Shown piece after piece: positions 25,274 to 32,645 of a stretch of 39,892 bases of DNA (its first letter is position 1; each line of letters begins with the position of its first letter). The stretch lies in contig NZ_JACBGI020000024.1 in the NCBI RefSeq assembly GCF_013391765.2, forward strand, positions 1 through 39,892. Direction: 5' to 3'. The DNA is from Thiomicrorhabdus heinhorstiae. Its GTDB lineage: Bacteria; Pseudomonadota; Gammaproteobacteria; Thiomicrospirales; Thiomicrospiraceae. The notes beneath the pieces are model-generated. The model was not told the origin of the DNA and made no database searches. It was given only the letters and a program-made list of their open reading frames with translations. The position numbers were made by a program, and so were the translations under genes.

Positions 25274-26521
25274 TTACCAAGGCGTCACTCGATCTCCGAT
25301 TGAAATGACAATACCGCCGGATTCACTGACTTCCGCTATCGCCAGATCGTTCAAGACACGAGTCACTTTCAAGAACGCTCCAGGCTGAAGGTCGCTACCC
25401 AAATCCTTACCGGCATAGTTCACCGGACGATCCACTTTGTGATAGACGGCAAGTTCGTCACCAACTTCAATTCCTGAAGCCTGATTAAGATAGATGAAAT
25501 ATTCCTTGCCGCGAATTTCGGCAATCGAAGCCTGAAACGGTTTGCATTTAAGCGATTTTTCCGCATCTTGCGACGATGTCTCAAGCAGAGAAAGGAATCC
25601 TTTTCCGGTTAACGTCTGCCAGAAGGCTGCACTACCGAACGGGTGCTGCCGTCCAACAAGCACTTCACCGTTTAATTCAACCCCTTGCTCGAAGTGACGC
25701 TCGATTCTTGCCTGCAGTAAATCGACCAGGTAGGTATCCAATTTCAAAAAGCGTTGATTCGGCTCGACATTCACATTATAGAATCGCTTAACCCGGTTCC
25801 ATGTCTCACTTGATGCATTGTCTGTGGACGCCGATCGCAAAACCGACAGCAACGCATATTGCGCTCCGCTCCGTTCATACAGATTGTTTAATAAATTGCG
25901 ATCCAGATTCGGGGTGACGGCACGATTCGGAATCAGCTCCGAACTGCTCTGCGACAACTCGAGGTTACGGTAGCCTTGCGCTCTTAATTCATCCATCAAA
26001 GCCAAAGAGTAGCCTTGAACCACACCTCGAATATCGGAAACGGAAGCAACATCTTCCACTGCCAGAGGCGCTACCAGTAAACGTGCCTGATATGACTTGC
26101 CTCCGGTTCCACAGCCTTTCGCCGCTTCTCCCATGCAGACCAGTAAATGCACTTCATAGTTAAGCGGTTTCGGCTTTGGTTGACCGTAAATATCTTCCGA
26201 AGATTCAATTCCGGCTTGCAGCACGGTAAAATTTTCCACTTTTGAACTGGTTTCAAAACGTGCCCGATCATTTGTAATCTGCATCTGGTTCATCGTGGTT
26301 TGCGAACGGACTTGCAGCCCCTGACGCATACTTGCCGATTTCAAGGCATCGCGAATTGCCATTTTCTTGGCAAACCCTTCGCTAACACCCTGCATGGAAG
26401 CAACACCGGTAACTTCAAAACAGTTATCGCCCGGCAAGGATTCGTCGGCAATGACCAGATTTGCCGCCACAGTTAAAACCGTTCCGAAGATTGCCGTAAC
26501 CATACTCGACGTTTTGCTCAT
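25274..26521 (-). CDS. flgT: Flagellar assembly protein FlgT (H-ring/T-ring protein)
   Basis: 415 aa from the ATG at 26521 (AAGGGG just upstream), which opens into a signal peptide (MVTAIFGTVLTVAANLVIA). The mature N-terminal domain has CFEVTGVASMQGVSEGFAKK and MAIRDALKSAS, the LPP20-like FlgT-N motif. A TolB-like middle domain (ARLLVAPLAVEDV...) and a C-terminal part with GIEVGDELAVYHK follow. In Vibrio, FlgT forms the outer basal-body H ring and helps MotX/MotY. It is slightly longer than the Vibrio protein (about 380). It lies between cheV and flgB, 49 nt after cheV. Confidence 0.82.
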   Translation of the reverse strand: MSKTSSMVTAIFGTVLTVAANLVIADESLPGDNCFEVTGVASMQGVSEGFAKKMAIRDALKSASMRQGLQVRSQTTMNQMQITNDRARFETSSKVENFTVLQAGIESSEDIYGQPKPKPLNYEVHLLVCMGEAAKGCGTGGKSYQARLLVAPLAVEDVASVSDIRGVVQGYSLALMDELRAQGYRNLELSQSSSELIPNRAVTPNLDRNLLNNLYERSGAQYALLSVLRSASTDNASSETWNRVKRFYNVNVEPNQRFLKLDTYLVDLLQARIERHFEQGVELNGEVLVGRQHPFGSAAFWQTLTGKGFLSLLETSSQDAEKSLKCKPFQASIAEIRGKEYFIYLNQASGIEVGDELAVYHKVDRPVNYAGKDLGSDLQPGAFLKVTRVLNDLAIAEVSESGGIVISIGDRVTPW

Positions 26522-26570
26522 ATTCCCCTTCCCAATCCTACATTCTAACGGCCGGCACCGAGACATCCTT

Positions 26571-27530
26571 TTAAAGAATCTCTTCACCCCGGGCGACTCG
26601 ATTCAAGCGCTCGACAATGATTTTTGCCAAATCATCGGCGTGCCATTTTGACAAAAATACGTTAGCCCCGACCTTTTCCGTCAATTTTTCATTAAAACCA
26701 CCGCTCAATGACGAATTTAAGACGACGTAAAGTGATTTCAAACGATCGTCTTTGCGAATACTGGTGGTTAAGGTGTAGCCATCCATCTCCGGCATTTCAA
26801 TATCGGAAATGACCATTAATAGTTTCTCGAAAACCTGCTCCTGAGCTTTTCTATCGGCCCACTGCTGTAGCCACTGCAACGCCATTTTACCGTTGCTGAG
26901 AATCTCGTAATCCACTCCGATCTTGTCAAAAATCGCCTTAAGCTGCGCCCTGGCGACCGAAGAATCGTCGGCAGCCAAAATAAAATATCCACGTGCGCTG
27001 GTTTCGACATGATGGTTACGTAAAAAGGTATCTGCGGCCGAATTCGACATACCGGAAACTTCAACCAGAACTTTTTCGACGTCGACGATCTCGACCAGTT
27101 GATTTTGCGCTCGGGTAATACCGGTCAAATAGTTGATGTTCTGCAGCGAGTCCGGTGGAGGCAAAATATCTTCCCACCGCAAATGTACGATACGATCGAC
27201 GCTCTGTACCAAAAATCCCTGAATCGAACTATTGAACTCGGTAACGATGGTAAAACTGTCGGCATAGTTTTCCGGTGGGATTGCCGGATAATCCAGTGCC
27301 TTGGCCAAATCGATCATCGGCATGGTCTGACCGCGAATATCGGAAACACCGACAATTCTCGGATCGGCTTTGGGTACCGGTGAAATCTGCGGCGTGCGAA
27401 TCACTTCACGAACTTTAAAGACGTTAATTCCAAACAACTGCTCTCCATGAATTCGGAACAGTAACAACTCCATCCGGTTCATTCCGGCCAGAGAGGTTCT
27501 CTGATCAACACCCTTAAGAAAATTTGACAT
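26571..27530 (-). CDS. cheV: Chemotaxis protein CheV (CheW-receiver fusion)
   Basis: 319 aa. Residues ~20-165 are a CheW-like coupling domain (LLLFRIHGEQLFGINVFKVR, VSDIRGQTMPMIDLAKAL). Residues ~180-319 are a response-regulator receiver with phospho-Asp in VISDIEMPEMDGYTL, the Thr/Ser (LNSSLSG) and the conserved Lys (FLSKWHADD). It couples chemoreceptors to CheA and acts as a phosphate sink. It is divergent from flgA, as in Vibrio, but no cheR follows here; flgT does. Confidence 0.93.
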   Translation of the reverse strand: MSNFLKGVDQRTSLAGMNRMELLLFRIHGEQLFGINVFKVREVIRTPQISPVPKADPRIVGVSDIRGQTMPMIDLAKALDYPAIPPENYADSFTIVTEFNSSIQGFLVQSVDRIVHLRWEDILPPPDSLQNINYLTGITRAQNQLVEIVDVEKVLVEVSGMSNSAADTFLRNHHVETSARGYFILAADDSSVARAQLKAIFDKIGVDYEILSNGKMALQWLQQWADRKAQEQVFEKLLMVISDIEMPEMDGYTLTTSIRKDDRLKSLYVVLNSSLSGGFNEKLTEKVGANVFLSKWHADDLAKIIVERLNRVARGEEIL

Positions 27531-27555
27531 ACCTTCACCTTAAAAACTTTATCTC

Positions 27556-27573
27556 AGCGGCATCCGTACCAAA
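27556..27573 (-). promoter_or_regulatory. Possible sigma54 promoter of cheV-flgT
   Basis: The reverse strand reads TTTTGGTACGGATGCCGCT: GG-N10-GC with a good TTGGTAC -24 but a weak CCGC -12. It lies only 26 nt upstream of the cheV ATG, so the leader would be very short. Supported mainly by its position and by the clear sites in the neighbouring units. Confidence 0.4.
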
Positions 27574-27696
27574 ACCGGCTAAATTCATTTCCGGGTTCAG
27601 GCTCTCCGCAATTTAGAGTAACTATAACCTTGTTAAGTTAACGACTGCATCCGCATCTAACTTTAAAAAGAATCGCGTTATTGTTAGTATGCCAGT

Positions 27697-28425
27697 ATGA
27701 AAAAAGCGATTCTTACTGTTCTCTTTACCCTTGCCTATAGCGTAGCTCTGCTCGTGAGTTTTGCGAGCTCGGCTTATTCATCCCCGCCGGCAGTACCGGA
27801 ATACGAATCGGCAGAAGATCTCAATCGCCAGGCCTTGGAATACATTAAGCAAAAAATTGACCAAAAAATTCATCTGCCGAAAATCGAATTCCGAACACTG
27901 AGCGAGAATTTGAAACTTCCTAAATGCTCAGACGAACCGCAAATAAGCGACCGTAATCCTGACGTCTATGCCGGCCGCATGACACTCAGCCTGTCTTGCC
28001 AAAATCCGGCATGGAGAATATTCATTCCCGTGAAAGTGGAAGGTGATCTGCAAGTGGTGGTCGCCACTCAAGGAATCCTGAAAAATGCCGTTATAGAACA
28101 ACAGGACGTTGCTTATCAATATCGACCTTTTAAAGAGGTTCCTCGCGACAGCAACGTCAGTCTGGAGCAAGCTATCGGCATGAGAGCCAAACAGAATATC
28201 GGGGCTGGCAAAATTTTGACACTGAACTACCTTTCCCCTCCATACTGGGTAAGAAAGAACCAGCCGATCACTTTAGTCTCCAACCTGAATGGCATAGAAG
28301 TTAAAGCTGCCGGCACGGCACTTGAAGATGGAGTAGAAAAAGAGACCGTTACCGTCAAAAATGCAGGATCAGGAAAACAATTAAAAGGCATAGTTATTGC
28401 TCCTAACACAGTATACATTCCGTAA
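27697..28425 (+). CDS. flgA: Flagellar P-ring assembly chaperone FlgA
   Basis: 242 aa. A signal peptide (about 1-28, AILTVLFTLAYSVALLVSFA) is followed by a N-terminal domain with LPKCSDEP and YAGRMTLSLSCQNPAWRIFI. A SAF-type C-terminal domain carries YRPFKEVPRDS, EQAIGMRAKQNIGAGKILTL and TVTVKNAGSGKQLKGIV. It is a periplasmic chaperone for FlgI. First gene of the plus-strand group, divergent from cheV; no clear ribosome site or sigma54 promoter is visible upstream. Confidence 0.93.
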   Translation: MKKAILTVLFTLAYSVALLVSFASSAYSSPPAVPEYESAEDLNRQALEYIKQKIDQKIHLPKIEFRTLSENLKLPKCSDEPQISDRNPDVYAGRMTLSLSCQNPAWRIFIPVKVEGDLQVVVATQGILKNAVIEQQDVAYQYRPFKEVPRDSNVSLEQAIGMRAKQNIGAGKILTLNYLSPPYWVRKNQPITLVSNLNGIEVKAAGTALEDGVEKETVTVKNAGSGKQLKGIVIAPNTVYIP

Positions 28426-28537
28426 AAGTAACATAACAACTTGATTTTAAAGACTTAAAGTCCGATTATAGTAGAAATGATTCGGCCGTATTTGCTTTAA
28501 ACAGCGCTACACAGTTAATAAAAAATTTTTTGCACCC

Positions 28538-28563
28538 TAAAGATTTTTACTTTATGCCGATAC
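28538..28563 (+). promoter_or_regulatory. Sigma28 (FliA) promoter of flgM
   Basis: TAAAGATT-N10-GCCGATAC is a near-perfect sigma28 site 62 nt upstream of the flgM ATG, in the 200-nt gap after flgA. It would let the late sigma factor drive its own anti-sigma factor, as known for class III flgM transcription in enteric bacteria and class IV in Vibrio. Confidence 0.88.
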
Positions 28564-28625
28564 AAACAAAGTAGCGAACACAAACAATGCTGTTAAAATG
28601 AATATCGTAATGTGAGGAAAATAAA

Positions 28626-28934
28626 ATGGATGTTAACAATAATTTAAACAACTCAATAATGAGTACGCGACCGAGCGATCCTTCAGCCAAACCGCAAACA
28701 AATGCTGAAAGCGGTGTTGAAACACCTGTTGCCGGAGGAGAGGACAAAGTGACTCTAACAGGCGGTCTTGGTCAAGTAAAAGATTTGCAAGAGAAGGCCA
28801 GTGCGATGCCGATCGACAATGCACAGCGTATTTCGGAGCTTAAATCGGCAATCGCCGACGGTTCTTATCAGGTCAATGCGGAAAGTGTTGCCAGTAAGTT
28901 AATGCAAACCGAAACCATGATGTCAAAAGGTTAA
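28626..28934 (+). CDS. flgM: Anti-sigma28 factor FlgM
   Basis: 102 aa. A low-complexity, probably disordered N-terminal half rich in Asn, Ser and Pro is followed by the conserved sigma28-binding C-terminus: IDNAQRISELKSAIADGSYQ and VNAESVASKLMQTE. FlgM holds FliA inactive until it is exported through the finished hook. GAGG lies 8 nt before the ATG. It is followed 9 nt later by flgN, its usual partner. Confidence 0.92.
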   Translation: MDVNNNLNNSIMSTRPSDPSAKPQTNAESGVETPVAGGEDKVTLTGGLGQVKDLQEKASAMPIDNAQRISELKSAIADGSYQVNAESVASKLMQTETMMSKG

Positions 28935-28943
28935 GTTAGCTAA

Positions 28944-29429
28944 ATGAGCTCGATGGATGAGTTTTTCAAGCAATCGCAAGCCCCCTCACTGCTTGTCGAA
29001 TTGCACCATCTGTTGAGCGAATTTCACTCGACCTTGGAACAAGAAGCAGAAGCCATTCAAAAAAACCGCTCCGAACAAGTGCTGGCTGTAATCTCTCGGA
29101 AACAGCAGCAATCGGAGCAACTTAATCAAATCACTGAACAGATCAACAAACAGCTTTCTCCCCTTTCATTACAACTTTCCGATCTATTTTCATTACAGCA
29201 TTTCGAGCGCTTGCCGGAAACACTTCAAGAATCGGTATTAGCGATACTACAATTAACGGAAGCCTGCCACAATCTCAATCAATCTAACGGAATGGCTATA
29301 AAATTGCTTAGCAATATCAATCAACATGCCATAGACTTGATATTCGGCAAGGACAAGGGAGTTGAACTCTACAGTCCGGAAGGCGTAACGAAAAGCGATA
29401 CGACCCGAAAGTCGTTGGGGAAAGCTTGA
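28944..29429 (+). CDS. flgN: Flagellar export chaperone FlgN
   Basis: 161 aa, almost entirely helical and Gln/Glu/Leu rich. The family motif around CHNLNQSNGMAIKLLSNINQ (binding site for FlgK/FlgL) and a LYSPEG-type tail (FlgN YGPDG) are present. It is the cytoplasmic chaperone for FlgK and FlgL, both encoded in this window. Translated 9 nt after flgM. Confidence 0.87.
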   Translation: MSSMDEFFKQSQAPSLLVELHHLLSEFHSTLEQEAEAIQKNRSEQVLAVISRKQQQSEQLNQITEQINKQLSPLSLQLSDLFSLQHFERLPETLQESVLAILQLTEACHNLNQSNGMAIKLLSNINQHAIDLIFGKDKGVELYSPEGVTKSDTTRKSLGKA

Positions 29430-29513
29430 GCAGATAGAAGGGCTCTCGATTACTCCCATCCAAATTCTAAGGCATCACCGCTCCAGATAACTTCTTAGAT
29501 AAGGCAAAAACGT

Positions 29514-30095
29514 ATGAAATCTGCGCTTCAAGATCAACGAAACTATTTTCGCATTGATGTCAGTCTCCCATGCAGCTATCGCATTCTCAGCCAAGAGGAA
29601 GCCCAGCAGCAACCTCTGGAGCAATTTGACGACGGAGAGCAGTTAAAAGCCTTTTTCGCACAGAATATACGCCAGATCGACCAGCAATTCGAGCATGCCG
29701 TCGGACAGATTCAAAGCCGCAGTACCATTGTTGCCGACGCTTTGAACGCCTTGAATATGAAATTGAATCTACTACTGGACTCAATCGACCAAAAACAACT
29801 CAGTGCCAGCCTGCCGATGAAAATGGTAAATCTAAGTGGCGGCGGAGTCGCAATGCAGATGAATGAAAATATCGGAATGAGCGACAAAATTGACCTGCTG
29901 CTCAAGCCGCTCGAAGACGAAGAACCGATCCTGGTTCGTTGCGACGTAATCAATATCCAGCCGGAAACTCATGGCGGATTTAAGGTCGCTCTAAGCTATC
30001 AGAATCTAAAAGAAGAAGATCGTCGAAAACTGATCTATTTCATTCAGTCCAAAGAGATCGAACTGGCTCAGCAACAGAGAGCTGCACAGCAGTAA
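29514..30095 (+). CDS. PilZ-domain protein with helical insertion (c-di-GMP effector, YcgR-like role)
   Basis: 193 aa. The c-di-GMP motifs are intact: RNYFR (9-13) for RxxxR and NLSGGG (106-111) for D/NxSxxG. They are separated by over 90 residues instead of the usual 20-30. The intervening segment (about 30-98) is Gln-rich and predicted helical by eye (QLKAFFAQNIRQIDQQFEHA, ALNALNMKLNLLLDSIDQ), so an inserted coiled hairpin is likely. The gene is 84 nt after flgN on the same strand, suggesting control of motility by c-di-GMP. The family is sure from the motifs; the partner is unknown. Confidence 0.82.
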   Translation: MKSALQDQRNYFRIDVSLPCSYRILSQEEAQQQPLEQFDDGEQLKAFFAQNIRQIDQQFEHAVGQIQSRSTIVADALNALNMKLNLLLDSIDQKQLSASLPMKMVNLSGGGVAMQMNENIGMSDKIDLLLKPLEDEEPILVRCDVINIQPETHGGFKVALSYQNLKEEDRRKLIYFIQSKEIELAQQQRAAQQ

Positions 30096-30154
30096 CGCTC
30101 AAGATTTTAAGACCTAGAAATGTCTATCTGAACGAAGACGACTTACCCGCAAAT

Positions 30155-30335
30155 TTAATACAGTAAATCAATGATCACCCGGCGGTTTTTTTGCCGCCCT
30201 TCCTTCTGTGTAATTATCCACGCCAGACAAAGATCGACTCTCCAAGAACAGTAGTACTCACCGACGGTTCTCTTCGACGCTATAGCAAAACCATCCCAAT
30301 GAATTTCGATAGCTTGAACGCAGGCAGAGAAGGGG
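30155..30335 (-). pseudogene. Decayed 3' end of an OmpA/MotB-family (peptidoglycan-binding) gene
   Basis: The reverse strand ends GRQKNRRVIIDLLY then stop, the typical C-terminus of OmpA-like domains. Reading upstream and switching frame three times restores VDNYTE, VSTTVLGES and SVEENR in the order expected for such a domain (GVxxNR-VSTxGLGES-DNxTEEGR-xKNRRV). Each switch needs one inserted or deleted base, so the gene is dead rather than misread once. The N-terminal part is not recognisable upstream. Given the flagellar setting it could derive from a MotY-like or Pal-like gene; that is a guess. Confidence 0.6.
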
Positions 30336-30532
30336 CATAGCAAAAATAGTCATTTGATATTAAGAAGGGAAAGGATTAGATAAGATAATTCAGAAGAAAA
30401 TGGCACATCGAGGAGAAAGGCATGAATACCAAAGAGAGAAGAATAAACGGTTCGAGCAGTTGATCTGGAGAGAATCAATCACCGCCCTTCAACCTGAAAT
30501 CGAACCGTTAGCGAGAAAATACAAGCACCAAA

Positions 30533-30539
30533 CCTTAAA
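30533..30539. repeat. Target-site duplication, left copy (CCTTAAA)
   Basis: The 7-bp sequence CCTTAAA directly precedes the left inverted repeat and recurs as 31560-31566 directly after the right one. An exact duplication indicates an insertion that has not been scrambled since. Confidence 0.85.
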
Positions 30540-30558
30540 TGTGTGATTCATAGACATC
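30540..30558 (+). repeat. IS481 left terminal inverted repeat
   Basis: TGTGTGATTCATAGACATC; matches the inverted right end at 17 of 19 positions. It lies 22 nt before the preferred transposase start. Confidence 0.9.
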
Positions 30559-30579
30559 ATTTCAATATAATTGATGTTT

Positions 30580-31551
30580 ATGAACAGAGAATTACAGCAA
30601 CGATTAACTTGGGTAAAGCTTTACGAAGAGACTAAGGATGCTGGTTTTGTTTGCCGAAGATGTGGCATCTCAAGACCGACCCTTCGAAAGTGGTGGAAAC
30701 GATATCAATCTGACGGTGTTGATGGGTTAAAAAGCCATAGTAAGCGGCCACATAGTTCCCCTAATCAAAAAATTTCATGCGCTTTAGAAGATTTGATACT
30801 TGATTTACGAAACACAAGAAATCTTGGTGCTAGACGCTTACAAAGTGAACTCTTTCGTTTGCATGACATTTCATTATCGATTGCTTCAGTTCATAAAGTT
30901 TTAACCAAACACAGTGTTCCACCCGTCAAAAAGTTCAGACGGAAAGCTGAATATATTCGATATGAAAGACCACTACCAGGCGATCGTATTCAAATGGATA
31001 CCTGTAAATTAGGGCCTGGTTTATACCAATACACTTCTGTTGATGATTGCACCCGTTATAGGGTTCTCAGGGTTTATCAAAGACGAACCGCCGCTAACAC
31101 CTTAGATTTTTTGGAGAGTGTGATAGAGGAAATGCCTTTTCCAATTCAACGAATTCAGACAGATCGAGGCAGAGAGTTTTTTGCTCAAAAAGTACAGAAA
31201 AAACTCATCAAGCTTGGCATCAAATTCAGGCCAAACAAACCTGGCTCTCCCCATTTAAATGGGAAGGTGGAACGATCACAAAAAACGGATAAAACCGAAT
31301 TTTATGCCACTGTTGATATTGATTCTCCAGATCTTGACGAACAGTTAGCGGAATGGCAGCACTATTACAATTGGATGCGTCCACACAGTGCACATAAAGG
31401 GAAAACGCCAATGGAAAAATACTTCGAACTGAGTGATGAAACCCCATTCAGCGACGAAGTTATTCGTAATTATGATCCTTCGAATGAACGTATTAGGGAA
31501 GCGAATTACAAGTTAGATTTAGAGATCGCCAGATTGAAACGATCTCTGTGA
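30580..31551 (+). CDS. IS481-family transposase (DDE)
   Basis: About 323 aa. The N-terminal helix-turn-helix (CRRCGISRPTLRKWWKRYQ) is followed by an RNase-H-fold rve domain with the DDE triad: D in QMDTCKL, D in QTDRGREFF and E in LNGKVERSQKTDK, then WMRPHSAHKGKTPMEKY, the usual IS481/IS3-type end. All catalytic residues are present and no frameshift is seen, so it may be active. ATG at 30580 is chosen; ATG 30574 and TTG 30571 are in frame just before. The stop codon lies inside the right inverted repeat. Confidence 0.93.
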   Translation: MNRELQQRLTWVKLYEETKDAGFVCRRCGISRPTLRKWWKRYQSDGVDGLKSHSKRPHSSPNQKISCALEDLILDLRNTRNLGARRLQSELFRLHDISLSIASVHKVLTKHSVPPVKKFRRKAEYIRYERPLPGDRIQMDTCKLGPGLYQYTSVDDCTRYRVLRVYQRRTAANTLDFLESVIEEMPFPIQRIQTDRGREFFAQKVQKKLIKLGIKFRPNKPGSPHLNGKVERSQKTDKTEFYATVDIDSPDLDEQLAEWQHYYNWMRPHSAHKGKTPMEKYFELSDETPFSDEVIRNYDPSNERIREANYKLDLEIARLKRSL

Positions 31552-31559
31552 ATCACACA
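31541..31559 (-). repeat. IS481 right terminal inverted repeat
   Basis: Plus strand GATCTCTGTGAATCACACA, inverted copy of the left end with two mismatches. It overlaps the last codons and the stop of the transposase gene. Confidence 0.9.
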
Positions 31560-31566
31560 CCTTAAA
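31560..31566. repeat. Target-site duplication, right copy (CCTTAAA)
   Basis: Exact copy of 30533-30539 immediately outside the right inverted repeat. Confidence 0.85.
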
Positions 31567-31610
31567 ATATCCGGCACACCTTCTTATTGAAACAATCGGG
31601 ACTATCCTTT

Positions 31611-31889
31611 TTACGGAAAAGAGTAACGACTGTTTTGACGTGTGATCTGTTCTGCCTGAAGCCTTTTACTCAGGGCATCGATCTTATTTTGCAATTGTTG
31701 AAGCTGAATCTGGTTCAATTCGGCTTGGCGCGTTTCACCACCATGCCCGTCCGCCAGTTGCTTCAACTTTGATGCCTGATAAGCCAGCTGTCTTTCAAGA
31801 CTGGTCACTCGGCTACTGATACTGGCAGCCTGAACCGTTGCGGATGCGACCATTAAGATCGTCATCACAGTTATCACCTTTTTTTTCAT
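31611..31889 (-). CDS. Small exported coiled-coil protein downstream of flgP
   Basis: 92 aa. A signal peptide is clear (MKKKVITVMTILMVASATVQAA, cleavage near residue 21). The mature part is a short Gln/Leu-rich coiled coil (VTSLERQLAYQASKLKQLA, LNQIQLQQLQNKIDALSKRL). GAGG lies 6 nt before the ATG. It follows flgP by 65 nt on the same strand and ends 51 nt before the IS. I do not recognise a family. Position suggests a periplasmic partner of FlgP or of the flagellar outer rings, comparable in arrangement but not visibly in sequence to Campylobacter FlgQ. Confidence 0.7.
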   Translation of the reverse strand: MKKKVITVMTILMVASATVQAASISSRVTSLERQLAYQASKLKQLADGHGGETRQAELNQIQLQQLQNKIDALSKRLQAEQITRQNSRYSFP

Positions 31890-31954
31890 ACATTGCCTCA
31901 GTTATATATTTTTTCTTGTTTGATTATTTTGAGGACTTTGCGAAGTTTTAGAGG

Positions 31955-32587
31955 CTATTCATAAGAACTCACCTTATAAACCCGCTCGGCCTCTGAAGCG
32001 GCTAAACTACCGGAACGATAGACAAAAGCTTCTTCAAAAAAACGTTTATCGACATACACTTCCATAATGGTTTCGTAGTTCTGGTCAGCCATCGGAGTTA
32101 CACTGACAACACGAGCTCCACGAACCAATGCATTGACGCGTGCTCTAAAACTGTCATTTTTTGCCGTTAGAGTAGCCACCGTTGTGGTACTGTCGATTTT
32201 GATCCCATACAACTGTTCTGCCAAAGAACGATAGGCATCCAGCTTCGAAGAACGAATCGCCAGCAAACGTCTCTGTCCTGTTGTGTAACCGGCATAAGTG
32301 TCTTCGGCTCCGTAGCCGATTCCAGTGATTTTGATCAGTTCCGGCTTACCGACTTCGGTCATCTTAACAACCGAACGCTGAGGCGCGATCTCAACACCTT
32401 GCGGCGCAACCATTCCTTGCTGTTGCAAGCCTGCAACCGTGCGCTGAGGAAGCATTACCACCGGCTCTCTGGCCGGATCGGAGACAACACTGATTGCATT
32501 CGGCCCCTCCGGCATTTTCGTTTCCGTCAAAGCACAACCTGTCAGCGCCATGCTAGCGAGCAACGAAAAAATCAATATTCGTTTCAT
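31955..32587 (-). CDS. flgP: Flagellar outer-membrane lipoprotein FlgP (LPP20 family)
   Basis: 210 aa from the ATG at 32587, which has AAGGGAGAG just upstream and opens into a lipoprotein signal (MKRILIFSLLASMALTGC, lipobox LTGC, Cys 18). The LPP20-like domain shows GYTTGQRRLLAIRSSKLDAY, RSLAEQLYGIKIDSTTTVA, RVNALVRGARVVSV and ETIMEVYVDKRFFEEAF. FlgP is needed for outer-membrane motor structures in Vibrio and Campylobacter. Here it is separated from flgT, its usual neighbour, by about 5 kb and an IS. Confidence 0.85.
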   Translation of the reverse strand: MKRILIFSLLASMALTGCALTETKMPEGPNAISVVSDPAREPVVMLPQRTVAGLQQQGMVAPQGVEIAPQRSVVKMTEVGKPELIKITGIGYGAEDTYAGYTTGQRRLLAIRSSKLDAYRSLAEQLYGIKIDSTTTVATLTAKNDSFRARVNALVRGARVVSVTPMADQNYETIMEVYVDKRFFEEAFVYRSGSLAASEAERVYKVSSYE

Positions 32588-32645
32588 AACTCTCTCCCTT
32601 GTCATCTGTAATTTAATTTCCATATCAGTGAATCTCCGAAAAAGC

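Larger units (their letters stand above)
30096..30539. other. 444-nt intergenic scar between the PilZ gene and the IS element
   Basis: No intact gene is supported. It contains a frameshifted OmpA-like C-terminal relic on the minus strand (30155-30335) and the first 46 codons of a small plus-strand frame that the IS interrupts (from 30400). A weak GGCGG/CCGCC stem at 30181-30198 has no T-run after it. Confidence 0.6.
30540..31559 (+). mobile_element. Complete IS481-family insertion sequence, 1020 bp
   Basis: One transposase gene fills the element. The ends are TGTGTGATTCATAGACATC on the left and the inverted TGTGTGATTCACAGAGATC on the right (17 of 19 identical), and the flanks carry a 7-bp direct repeat, CCTTAAA. 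Base and codon use is more AT-rich than the neighbouring flagellar genes, consistent with recent arrival. It separates the flgAMN/PilZ group from the flgP group. Confidence 0.92.
30400..31645 (+). pseudogene. Possible small ORF interrupted by the IS481 element
   Basis: A frame opens at ATG 30400 (MAHRGERHEYQREKNKRF...) and stays open for 46 codons up to the IS. If the IS and one copy of the 7-bp duplication are removed, it continues after 31566 for about 26 codons (KYPAHLLIETIG...) to a TGA at 31643-31645, about 72 aa in all. It has no recognisable domain, no clear ribosome site, and its 3' end would overlap the minus-strand gene at 31611. It may be a chance frame. Confidence 0.25.

Noticed and set aside
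30181-30198. GGCGG/CCGCC stem after the PilZ gene as a terminator
   Set aside because: Only 5 bp, T-run is in the loop not after the stem, and the same bases encode the Arg-Arg part of the OmpA relic on the other strand.
30155-30343. 62-codon minus-strand open frame as an intact small gene
   Set aside because: Only its last 14 residues make sense as an OmpA C-terminus; the rest needs frame switches, so it is treated as a relic.
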